A DNA stretch of 27,041 nucleotides from a virus, in IMG/VR virus record IMGVR_UViG_3300009110_000013, positions 1 to 27,041 of that record; one strand, given 5' to 3'. Shown piece by piece: positions 20,708-27,041 of the stretch (its first letter is position 1; each line of letters starts with the position of its first letter). The notes under the pieces were generated by a model. The model saw only the letters and a program-made list of their open reading frames with translations, was not told the origin of the DNA and did not search any database. A program made the translations under genes and the position numbers.

Positions 20708-20721
20708 TGCTGGCCCTCCGT

Positions 20722-21168
20722 TTAGTTGATCCGATACGCGAACACGTTGCGGCAATCGCTTTCGATTTCTTCCCCGTCATAACTGGCGAGGAAATGCCCG
20801 CGCCCGTCTGCGTTGATTGCGGCGTCGATAAAATCCTCCATGCCGCTTCCGGCCTCAATCAATGCGGTGAGTGCATCATTGGCATCCTCGCATTTATCAC
20901 CGCGCAAGGCGTCAATATCTTCCGGCGTCAACCCTTGCGGGGCGTGATCGGCAATGAACCAACCTTGAAAGGCCCAAACGGTTTCGCGGATATAGTCCGC
21001 CGCAGCCCTGTCGCATTCCTCATCCGTGCCGATGGCGTATTCTCCGCCGTTGGCTTCAAAGGTTTGCAAACCGTAGGTATCCCAGTTTGATTCTGTTATT
21101 TCCTCAACGTCAATGCCAAGCATGGCGGCGAGGGTTTTTTCGTGCGTGTTTTCTTGTGTTGCTTTCAT
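20722..21168 (-). CDS. Conserved acidic protein (148 aa), unknown function
   Basis: 148 residues from the ATG at 21168, with SD AAAGGAAA. Strongly acidic: MLGIDVEEITESNWDTYG, then TDEECDRAAADYIRETVWAF, and a C-terminal HFLASYDGEEIESDCRNVFAYRIN-type ending (given here only in outline), which I recall from plasmid and prophage proteins of unknown function that are found in many Proteobacteria. The C-terminal half is typically conserved. Possible inhibitor or anti-defence factor by charge and position only. Confidence 0.6.
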   Translation of the reverse strand: MKATQENTHEKTLAAMLGIDVEEITESNWDTYGLQTFEANGGEYAIGTDEECDRAAADYIRETVWAFQGWFIADHAPQGLTPEDIDALRGDKCEDANDALTALIEAGSGMEDFIDAAINADGRGHFLASYDGEEIESDCRNVFAYRIN

Positions 21169-21263
21169 TTCTGTTGTTTCCTTTCTGTGCGCCCCCCGCT
21201 GTAACGGGTGTTCGGTCTTCAACTATGTTGTTTCCGCCGAACGTGGGCGCACTTTTTTGGTTG

Positions 21264-21518
21264 TTAGTTTTTGTATGCGACAAAATCGCAAACGTCACCG
21301 CCTAAATTTGTTGCGTCATTGCGCCATGAAAAATAAGACTCGCCGCAATCCACAAAACACGGGTTGCCTTCACTTTCCAGCCATGCGTCAATTTCTAGTT
21401 GCTCCCTTGTTCCTGCGTCTGGATCATCGGGAGTGTTTGCAATGTCAAACCCTGTTGCGTCTGCGTTGATTAGGTAGCTTGCCCAGTACGCGGGCAGAGT
21501 GTATTCGATAGTGTCCAT
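21264..21518 (-). CDS. Conserved small protein (84 aa), first gene of minus-strand operon
   Basis: 84 residues from ATG 21518 with SD GGAAGGAAA; a longer frame to 21608 starts inside the likely promoter. Pattern YTLPAYWASYLINADATGFD, then EIDAWLESEGNPCFVDCGES and FSWRNDATNLGGDVCDFVAY, which I recall as a small family widespread in phages and plasmids with no function. It follows the candidate promoter at 21581-21608, so it would be the first product of the cluster. Confidence 0.65.
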   Translation of the reverse strand: MDTIEYTLPAYWASYLINADATGFDIANTPDDPDAGTREQLEIDAWLESEGNPCFVDCGESYFSWRNDATNLGGDVCDFVAYKN

Positions 21519-21723
21519 GCTGTTTCCTTCCGGCGGCTGTAACCGCCTGCCGCGCGGCTTCATGCCCTGCGACTGGCAATAACCTATCACATGGCACGCG
21601 CTTGGCAAATATTATTTTTAGCACGGCATTGCATACCAGCCGCGCAGCCTTATTTTTTCGGGGCAGAGTTGGGGAAATTTTTTTTGCTTTTTTTACTTTT
21701 GCACACTGCGCGGTGGTGGGTTG
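21519..21723. other. Divergent intergenic region with T-tracts
   Basis: Lies between the minus-strand cluster and the packaging operon. Contains the candidate minus-strand promoter and, on the + strand, T8 (21680-21687 region) and T7 runs. No ORF of note. A + strand promoter for the packaging operon is expected here but I cannot pick one with confidence. Confidence 0.5.
21581..21608 (-). promoter_or_regulatory. Candidate promoter for the minus-strand cluster
   Basis: On the minus strand TTGCCA (21608-21603), 16 bases, TAGGTT (21586-21581). The -10 is poor. A-rich runs further upstream (complement of T8 and T7 at 21673-21700) could act as an UP element. It is the only promoter-like site before the cluster that I can find. 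Confidence 0.35.
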
Positions 21724-21785
21724 AAGGTTTGGCAATGTGAGGTAAACTTGGGCAAGGTTTGGCAAGGATGGGCAGGCAAGGGCAA
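21724..21785 (+). repeat. GGCA-type direct repeats over the start of the small terminase candidate
   Basis: AAGGTTTGGCAA occurs at 21724-21735 and 21754-21765, exactly 30 bases apart. GGCA recurs at 21731, 21751, 21761, 21771, 21775 and 21781. A matching TTGGCAAAT is at 21602. Iterated sites at a terS start suggest a packaging (pac/cos) site or an autoregulatory operator. Confidence 0.5.
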
Positions 21786-22388
21786 CAGATTCCACCGGCA
21801 ACACGCGCGGCGATTGTGGATGATTTGAAAGCCGGGAAAGCAATCACAGAGATTGCAACCCGGCACAGTGTTGCGCCGTCTACGGTTTCCCTGTATCGGG
21901 AGAAACACAAAGACGAATTACCCAAATGGAAACGCCGAACGCGCGAGGTGTTAATGGGTGCGGCGGAAACATTGGCCGAGCAGATCGCCAAGCAAGCGGC
22001 AAACGGTGGCGGAAACATCCAGCAGAACGCATTGAGCCTCGGAATACTTTCCACGAAAATCACCACAGAGCTTTCGGACAATCCGGCTTTGCTGGGAGTC
22101 GTCGAACACCGGCACGAAATCGGCCAAGGGCTTGGCGGTTGGCTAGGCAATACAGTGCACCAAAGCGCACCACAGCAGGAAAAGACTGCGGATGTGGTGG
22201 AAATTGAGAGCTTTACGGATGGGGACGGTGGTTCAGGGGAGCAGCGCGCGGCAGGCCAGCAGCGCACCGGCACCGGCCACGGCCAGCAGGCAAGCCAGCA
22301 GGCAAGCCAGCAGGCAAGCCAGCAGGCAAGCCAGCAGGGGGCGGGGGGGGTCGAAAATTGTGCGCCGTCTCCCTCAAATATGGATTAG
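21768..22388 (+). CDS. HTH protein, probable small terminase subunit
   Basis: 206 residues from ATG 21768 (TTG at 21759 is an alternative). N-terminal helix-turn-helix: AIVDDLKAGKAITEIATRHS then VAPSTVSLYREKH (residues 11-45). The middle is helical (AAETLAEQIAKQAANGGGN), and the C-terminus is low-complexity Gln/Ala/Ser with four QASQ repeats. An N-terminal HTH, helical oligomerisation region and position upstream of the large terminase fit a small terminase that recognises packaging DNA, and direct repeats lie over its start. A transcription regulator is the alternative. The reading frame ends shortly after a G8 run and overlaps another long frame, so its 3' end may be affected by slippage. 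Confidence 0.55.
   Translation: MGRQGQQIPPATRAAIVDDLKAGKAITEIATRHSVAPSTVSLYREKHKDELPKWKRRTREVLMGAAETLAEQIAKQAANGGGNIQQNALSLGILSTKITTELSDNPALLGVVEHRHEIGQGLGGWLGNTVHQSAPQQEKTADVVEIESFTDGDGGSGEQRAAGQQRTGTGHGQQASQQASQQASQQASQQGAGGVENCAPSPSNMD
22283..22338 (+). repeat. 12-base tandem repeat (4.7 copies) followed by G8
   Basis: CCAGCAGGCAAG repeats at 22283, 22295, 22307 and 22319, with a partial copy at 22331. It encodes QASQ units. A run of eight G lies just after (22343-22350). Both are prone to replication slippage. Confidence 0.85.
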
Positions 22389-22410
22389 GCTAGAACAAAA
22401 TTTTCGACAA

Positions 22411-22824
22411 ATGGCAACTCTAACACCTGAACGCGACATGGCAGCGGCTTTACAGTTACCGCGCAAGGAACTAGCCAGACACCGTGCGGGAATGGTGGAG
22501 GGCTTGGACTGGGAGAAGCGGGGCAGACTGGTTGTTTACACGGAAGATGGCGTCCACAAGCTCCACGTTCTTTTGGGCCTCGTAGACGCTGTTGAGTTAC
22601 CTTCCAGCACTCCGCAGTCTGCCAAGGTAACAAACGCCCGCATACGCAATCCTCGGCTCATTATGGCGGAGTATGAAGGCGAGTCAGTCTTGGTGCGAGT
22701 GAACCCGACTACCCGTGATCGTTATGTTCCGGGGATGCTTGTGCATGTCAGGCAGGATGGTGCTGGCTGGGCGGAGGCGAGCCGTCCGAGGAAGAGGGGG
22801 GTAGACAGTGTTGCGTTACGATAG
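22411..22824 (+). CDS. Hypothetical protein after the small terminase candidate (137 aa)
   Basis: 137 residues from the ATG at 22411. An N-terminal helix-turn-helix-like part (PERDMAAALQLPRKELARHR) is followed by EKRGRLVVYTEDGVHKLHVL, then a beta-rich C-terminal half (LIMAEYEGESVLVRVNPTTR, then VPGMLVHVRQDG) like a small beta barrel. No SD is visible before the ATG. The frame is open far upstream, from before 22192, overlapping the small terminase candidate in a different frame, so a +1 slip would fuse the two. Function unknown. Confidence 0.55.
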   Translation: MATLTPERDMAAALQLPRKELARHRAGMVEGLDWEKRGRLVVYTEDGVHKLHVLLGLVDAVELPSSTPQSAKVTNARIRNPRLIMAEYEGESVLVRVNPTTRDRYVPGMLVHVRQDGAGWAEASRPRKRGVDSVALR

Positions 22825-22993
22825 TGAGGAGGAGGAGCAGGATCGTCAGCTACGCGACTGGTTTGCGGGGCAGGCTTTATCTGGTGCGATGGCGAACTGG
22901 ACTGAGGGGTTTTCGCCGGACACGCAAGCCTTGGCGAAGTTCAGTTATGAAGTGGCTGATGAGATGATGAGGGAGCGAGACAAGTATGAGTGA
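22808..22993 (+). CDS. Small conserved phage protein (61 aa)
   Basis: 61 residues from GTG at 22808, with a strong SD AAGAGGGGGG upstream (22792-22801). Pattern RDWFAGQALSGAMANW, then a helix with YEVADEMMRERDKYE. Similar short proteins with DWFAGQAL and a C-terminal ADxMLxER are widespread in phages and prophages, function unknown. Overlaps both neighbours. Confidence 0.65.
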   Translation: MLRYDSEEEEQDRQLRDWFAGQALSGAMANWTEGFSPDTQALAKFSYEVADEMMRERDKYE

Positions 22994-23270
22994 ATTAATG
23001 AGGCCGTCTTGTGAGCGGCATTTGCAGCGCATTAGGGAGCGCACCAATGATTTGTTGGCGGAGAAGTACCGCAAGGGGCAGGCGGAGCATGGCGGCTTTT
23101 TGTGGCGGCGGCGGATTATGCCGGAGGTAATGGCGGAGACGTTGGACTTGGTGTGTTATGTGATGACGTTGGAGGAACACATTGAGGAGGTAAAGAATTT
23201 GTGTGTACGCGGGGAGACTGGCGACATGAAGCCTGCGGAGGCACTGAAGAAGATAAAGAAGATGCTTTGA
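22986..23270 (+). CDS. Helical protein resembling MazG-like nucleotide pyrophosphohydrolases
   Basis: 94 residues, all helical. KYRKGQAEHGGFLWRR then IMPEVMAETLDLVCYVMTLE resembles the two-helix metal-binding core of MazG/dUTPase-type all-alpha pyrophosphohydrolases (E..E..DL..Y), which are common in phages. Only part of the usual acidic set is present, so catalysis is not assured. Sits just before the large terminase and is co-transcribed (start overlaps the previous gene by 8 bases). Alternative: a structural helical adapter. Confidence 0.5.
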   Translation: MSELMRPSCERHLQRIRERTNDLLAEKYRKGQAEHGGFLWRRRIMPEVMAETLDLVCYVMTLEEHIEEVKNLCVRGETGDMKPAEALKKIKKML

Positions 23271-23274
23271 AGTA

Positions 23275-24930
23275 ATGGCGATTACCGAACCAACCCCGCA
23301 TCCTTTTTGGGTGGCCCCGACACGGGAGCAATGCTTGGCGCAGGCTGAGTCGATTGATCCTGAGACGGGTGAAAAGTACGGTATTGATAGGGTCTTGCGC
23401 GACCTTGAGCAGCGGGAGTACCAGCTAGAGATGGCGCGTAAGGAGCCGTACAGTTGCGGGGTAGGTATTCGCCCATGTGCGCCCGACAGTGAGTTGGAGC
23501 ATTGGGCGCGGGCGGAGAAGTTATTGGAGAACCATGATCGTTTGGCAGTGAGTGGTGGCAACCGCAGCGGCAAGACTGCTTTTGCGAGCAAGTATCTGGT
23601 ACGCACGATGGTGGAGAAGCCCGGTGCGCGGGTGGTGGCTTTTTCGATGACCAGTCAGAGTAGCATTCGTGACCAGCAACCTGCGGTCTTCAACATGTTA
23701 CCGAGTCAGTGGCGCAAGCCGAAGAAGACCAAGACGACCAATGTGAGTTACACGGTCAAGAACGGCTTTAGTGAGGCGACCTTTATTCTGCCCAATGGAG
23801 CCCAGTGTTGGTTCAACCATTACTCGCAGCAGCCCGACATCTTGGAGGGTATGGAGGCGGACTTGATTTGGTTTGATGAGTTGGTGCCGTATAGCTGGGT
23901 GGAGACGGCGCAGTTTCGTTTGGTGACGCGCAAGGGGAAGATGTTGATAACGGCCACGCCTATCACGGGTTGGACGAACACGTTGGCGGCGTTCCAGAGT
24001 GGGTGTCGTTTCACAGCCTTTCGGGAGGCGTTGATGTTGGAGCCGGACAAGGTGCATGTGCCGGGGGTGTTGGCGGGTCACATGCCGTATGTGGCGAAGT
24101 GTTTGCGGGATGACTCAGCGATGGTGTGGTTTCACACTGACCAGAATCCTTTCCAGCCGCAGGACAGTATGCAGAAGGCGTTGGAGAAGGAGAGCAGTGT
24201 CCAGAAGAAGGTGCGTTTCTATGGGTGGTGCGAGAAGACCAGCGGCAACTATTTCCCCAAGTTCAGCAAGGTGCATGTGGTAGAGCCGGAGGACATTCCT
24301 GCGGAGGGCACAAACTACATGGTGACTGATCCGGCGGGTAGCCGCATGTGGGCTACCTTGTGGCTACGGGTGGATGAGTCTGGGCGCATGTATGTGTATC
24401 GGGAGTTCCCCAATCGCCGTGACTATGGTGAGTGGGCGTTACCCGGAGACAAGCCCGGTGGGGTGAAAGGCCCAGCGCAGGAGGGGCAAGGTTGGGGGCC
24501 GGAAAGTTATGTGGAAGAGTTCCGCAGGCTGGAAGGTGATGAAGATATTTATTGGCGTTTGATTGACCCGCGAGCCGGTGGCAGTCCTGCGGCGATCCGC
24601 GATGGGGCATCGTTGGTGGATGTGTTGCGGGATGATTGCGACATGGACTTTGAGCAGGCCAGTGGCGTTCACATTGAGCAGGGTATTGCGTTGATAAACG
24701 AGGTGTTGGATTACGACACGGAGCAGAGCTTGTCGGTGGTGAACGAGCCGAAGCTGTATATTAGCAGTGAGTGCGGCAACTTGATTGATTGCATGAAGGA
24801 GGCAACGCCTGCGGGTGGTGAGAAGAATGCGTACAAGGACATGATTGACTGTATGCGGTACTTGATGCTGTTCCGTCCAGAGCATGTGACGGACACCAGT
24901 TTTGCTGCGGTTGGAGGAGGGAGCTATTGA
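23275..24930 (+). CDS. terL: Terminase large subunit
   Basis: 551 residues. ATPase: Walker A SGGNRSGKT (93-101), Walker B DLIWFDE (196-202) with catalytic Glu202, and motif III LITATPI (224-230). The nuclease domain begins around residue 345 (TNYMVTDPAGSRMWATLW, candidate metal Asp), with further acidic residues in LIDPRAGGSPA. It pumps DNA into the prohead and cuts it. Its start lies 4 bases after the preceding gene. Length and domain order are standard. The portal gene follows, as usual, after one small HTH gene. Confidence 0.93.
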   Translation: MAITEPTPHPFWVAPTREQCLAQAESIDPETGEKYGIDRVLRDLEQREYQLEMARKEPYSCGVGIRPCAPDSELEHWARAEKLLENHDRLAVSGGNRSGKTAFASKYLVRTMVEKPGARVVAFSMTSQSSIRDQQPAVFNMLPSQWRKPKKTKTTNVSYTVKNGFSEATFILPNGAQCWFNHYSQQPDILEGMEADLIWFDELVPYSWVETAQFRLVTRKGKMLITATPITGWTNTLAAFQSGCRFTAFREALMLEPDKVHVPGVLAGHMPYVAKCLRDDSAMVWFHTDQNPFQPQDSMQKALEKESSVQKKVRFYGWCEKTSGNYFPKFSKVHVVEPEDIPAEGTNYMVTDPAGSRMWATLWLRVDESGRMYVYREFPNRRDYGEWALPGDKPGGVKGPAQEGQGWGPESYVEEFRRLEGDEDIYWRLIDPRAGGSPAAIRDGASLVDVLRDDCDMDFEQASGVHIEQGIALINEVLDYDTEQSLSVVNEPKLYISSECGNLIDCMKEATPAGGEKNAYKDMIDCMRYLMLFRPEHVTDTSFAAVGGGSY

Positions 24931-24932
24931 TT

Positions 24933-25136
24933 ATGGTTATTGAAGAATACCCCCCGTTGTTGACCCGCTCGCAAGCGGCTGAGTTGACGGGGTTGAGTGC
25001 AAAATATTTGGACAAATTGAGGCTAAACAATGCGGTGCGCGTCTATACCTTGGTGGGTGGATCGCAGCATCGTTTCTATCGGGACGAACTGTTGGAACAC
25101 GTTGGCCTAAAGGAGAATAGAAATGGAGAACACTGA
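24933..25136 (+). CDS. Small HTH protein between terminase and portal
   Basis: 67 residues from ATG 24933 (SD GGAGGAGGGAG; a TTG at 24927 is an alternative). RSQAAELTGLSAKYLDKLRL (about 13-32) followed by a wing and FYRDELLEHVGL is the excisionase/MerR-type winged HTH. It is encoded between terL and the portal gene and overlaps the portal start. An odd place for a regulator; it might mark a packaging accessory or late regulator. Confidence 0.6.
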   Translation: MVIEEYPPLLTRSQAAELTGLSAKYLDKLRLNNAVRVYTLVGGSQHRFYRDELLEHVGLKENRNGEH

Positions 25137-27041
25137 CGCATTAGCGAAACACACGGGAGGGCCGGATGTTCCTGAGTTGATACAGGAGTTTCGGCGGAGC
25201 ATGGACGAGGGCTTTACCCTTGAGCGTACCAGTGCGGCTGACAAGGCCCGCTATATGCGATGGGATGGGCAGAGCGATGATGGCAAGAAGCATGACGCCA
25301 ACTTGCCGGAGGGGAACCAAGCGTTTCCTTGGGATGGAGCGAGCGACACGCGCATTCCGTTGGTGGACAGTATCATCAACGACTGCGTGGACATGTTGAC
25401 AACCTCTGCCAGTCGCTCGCAGTTATCGGTGAGTGGCACGGAAGTGGGCGACCTTGAACCGGCTGGGGCAGCGACAACTCTAATGAACTGGGTGCGCAAC
25501 AACATGCACAACACACTGGGAAGTGAGAGTGAGTTGTTGGGGCAGTACATGATGTCCTATGGATGGAGTGCGGCGTTTGTGGGTTGGGAGCAGCAGAGTG
25601 CGTTGAAGACGCAGACGTTGACCTTGGAAGAGGTTCATGCGATGGCGGCACAGTCTGCGCCGGACTCACTGATGGCTTCCCTGCCGGGGATGATTAACGA
25701 ACCGGAACGTGAGAGTGAAGTTGCGGGAGTGGTGCAGGACTATGTTCCGGGCATGAAGAAGTGGGCGGCACGCAAGGTGGTGAAGGACTTGCGCGAGACG
25801 GGGCAGGCGGAGTTTCCGGTGCCCTACATCTGTCGCAACGCTCCCAGTGTGACGGCGTTGAAGCCTTATGATGATGTGTTGTTTCCGCCGGAGACGATTG
25901 ACTTGCAGAAGGCGCGGGTGATCTTCCGCAGACAATTCATGTCCGAGGTGGAGCTACGCGCCAAGGTGACTGACGAGGGTTGGGATGCCTCCTTTGTTGA
26001 TGAAGCTGTGCAGACGGCAGGCAAGAGCTTGGGGATCAATGATGTGAGTCGTGCGCTCAGTGCGTTGACGGACAGCACTATTGAGCGGCGGGATAACTTG
26101 GTGGAGATTGTTTGGGCTTATACGCGCCAGTTGGACAGCAATGGCGTGCCCGGTATCTGGTACACCATCTTCTGCCCGCTACTTTCCAACAACGAGGGAG
26201 AGCCTAGTTTGTTTGCGAAGCATGAGATGTTGGATTACGCGCACAACGAGTATCCGTTTGTGTTGTTCCGCAGGGAGCATGTGGCGCGGCGGGTTACGGA
26301 GAGCCGTGGTGTTTCTGAGATTGCCCGCACATGGCAGCAGGAGATCAAGGCGCAGCGGGACAGTGTGTTTGACTCGACCAGCTTCGAGACGCTGCCGCCG
26401 ATTCAGGTGAGCAAACGCTTGGGCTTGGCAAACAAGATTGGCCCTGCGGTGCAGTTGCCGGTGACACGCGCTGGAGACTATCAATTCCTGCAACCGCCGA
26501 GTCGCCCACCGCAGACTGCTTTTAGTGTTATGGACGCGGTACGTCAACAGGCTGACGAATACTTTGGTCGGCCCAACGCGCAAATCCCGCAAGTGGTAAC
26601 GCAGTTGAAGCAGCAGCGCATGGTGAACCAATGGTTGCGTGGATGGACTGAGGTGTTCCGCCAAGTGTTCCGTTTGTGCATCCAATACTATTCACTGGAA
26701 GAACTGGTGCGAGTTACCAGTGCGCAGGCGGCACAGGTGATTAGCCATGACGCAGCGCGTTATGACTTCGTGTTGAAGTTCAACGTGGCGGAACTGGACA
26801 GCGACTTGGTGAAGTCGAAGCTCGATGCGATCAGCACGATTGCCACCACGCTGGATGCGGCTGGGCGTATTGACAAAGTAAAACTGGTGGACAAGGCGTT
26901 GCGTGCGGTGGCCCCGGAAGCGGCGGATGAGATGCTGGTGGACGAGGCAGCGGCTTCGCAGAAGATGTACAACGATGTGAAGCGCGACATTGCGCAGATG
27001 TTGTTGGGCTTTGAAGCGAGCTATGCGGATGCGAGCAACGA
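25123..27041 (+). CDS. Portal protein (3' end outside window)
   Basis: 639 codons in the window with no stop; the gene continues beyond base 27041. Start ATG 25123 follows SD AGGAG and overlaps the HTH gene. N-terminal part: RYMRWDGQSDDGKKHD, then NQAFPWDGASDTRIPLVDSI and later DEYFGRPNAQIPQVVTQLKQ, a helical stem-like segment. The DGASDxRIPL motif and the large size match portal proteins of podoviruses with portals of roughly 700 residues, from memory. Portal forms the dodecameric ring through which DNA enters and leaves, and it docks with TerL, whose gene lies just upstream. Confidence 0.85.
   Translation, partial: MENTDALAKHTGGPDVPELIQEFRRSMDEGFTLERTSAADKARYMRWDGQSDDGKKHDANLPEGNQAFPWDGASDTRIPLVDSIINDCVDMLTTSASRSQLSVSGTEVGDLEPAGAATTLMNWVRNNMHNTLGSESELLGQYMMSYGWSAAFVGWEQQSALKTQTLTLEEVHAMAAQSAPDSLMASLPGMINEPERESEVAGVVQDYVPGMKKWAARKVVKDLRETGQAEFPVPYICRNAPSVTALKPYDDVLFPPETIDLQKARVIFRRQFMSEVELRAKVTDEGWDASFVDEAVQTAGKSLGINDVSRALSALTDSTIERRDNLVEIVWAYTRQLDSNGVPGIWYTIFCPLLSNNEGEPSLFAKHEMLDYAHNEYPFVLFRREHVARRVTESRGVSEIARTWQQEIKAQRDSVFDSTSFETLPPIQVSKRLGLANKIGPAVQLPVTRAGDYQFLQPPSRPPQTAFSVMDAVRQQADEYFGRPNAQIPQVVTQLKQQRMVNQWLRGWTEVFRQVFRLCIQYYSLEELVRVTSAQAAQVISHDAARYDFVLKFNVAELDSDLVKSKLDAISTIATTLDAAGRIDKVKLVDKALRAVAPEAADEMLVDEAAASQKMYNDVKRDIAQMLLGFEASYADASN

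Larger units (their letters stand above)
20096..20719 (-). repeat. Duplicated leader pair C (20096-20115 and 20700-20719)
   Basis: 20 identical bases, TTGTTCATTGCTGGCCCTCC on the + strand, cover the SD and start (MNK) of the genes starting at 20103 and 20707. The proteins differ after the shared start. Confidence 0.75.

Noticed and set aside
22283-22338. CRISPR array
   Set aside because: Repeats are 12 bases with no spacers, in frame and coding; a simple tandem repeat.
1-27041. Integrated prophage with host flank
   Set aside because: Phage genes lie on both sides of a single attP-like site and no host genes or second att copy are seen.

Overview
This window looks like one contiguous piece of a tailed, temperate bacteriophage genome with podovirus-like virion proteins. 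It carries phage structural genes on both flanks, an integrase, a replication set, a terminase and a portal, and no host housekeeping gene. Most starts have purine-rich Shine-Dalgarno (SD) sequences (AAAGGAG, GGAGG), and genes are packed with ATGA/GTGA overlaps. The host is not proven. SD-led translation argues against Bacteroidota, and the integrase C-terminus resembles (from memory) integrases of Verrucomicrobiota-type hosts. An intact attP-like site lies between phage genes on both sides, so the sequence represents the circular or virion form, not an integrated prophage.

Layout. (1) 1-8022, + strand: a small protein, then three genes whose order and sizes match the T7 internal (ejection) proteins gp14-gp15-gp16, then a small PD-(D/E)XK nuclease and a small conserved phage protein. 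(2) 8023-9460: attP region holding the 5' half of a tRNA-Arg(UCU) gene on the - strand, flanked on both sides by TGCACC repeats, a near-consensus sigma70 promoter, and a tyrosine integrase. (3) 9529-10895: a membrane-anchored ankyrin protein, two ribbon-helix-helix proteins, and an excisionase-like HTH protein. A palindromic operator occurs twice here. (4) 10892-16890: replication operon: several microproteins, a stand-alone DnaA domain IV protein, a resolvase-like nuclease, a cytosine-C5 methyltransferase overprinted almost end to end by a second reading frame, an SSB-like protein, a RecB/Cas4-like exonuclease, a zinc-finger Prim-Pol-like primase and a RepA-like helicase. No DNA polymerase is present in the window. 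(5) 16891-17171: hairpin-rich region between convergent operons. (6) 17150-21518, - strand: fourteen small genes, mostly of unknown function, including a CCHC zinc-knuckle protein and a secreted lysozyme-like protein; three ribosome-binding leaders are each present in two near-identical copies. (7) 21519-27041, + strand: divergent promoter region with GGCA-type repeats, a HTH protein that is a plausible small terminase, small genes, the large terminase, a HTH protein and the start of the portal gene, which runs off the window.

Working together: the integrase and excisionase would act on attP. The DnaA-like protein, helicase, primase, SSB and exonuclease would replicate the genome with a host (or off-window) polymerase. 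The methyltransferase would protect the DNA. The - strand cluster looks like an accessory or host-takeover locus. Terminase and portal package the DNA, and the left-flank proteins deliver it at infection. All assignments rest on motif reading and memory of families; no database search was run.
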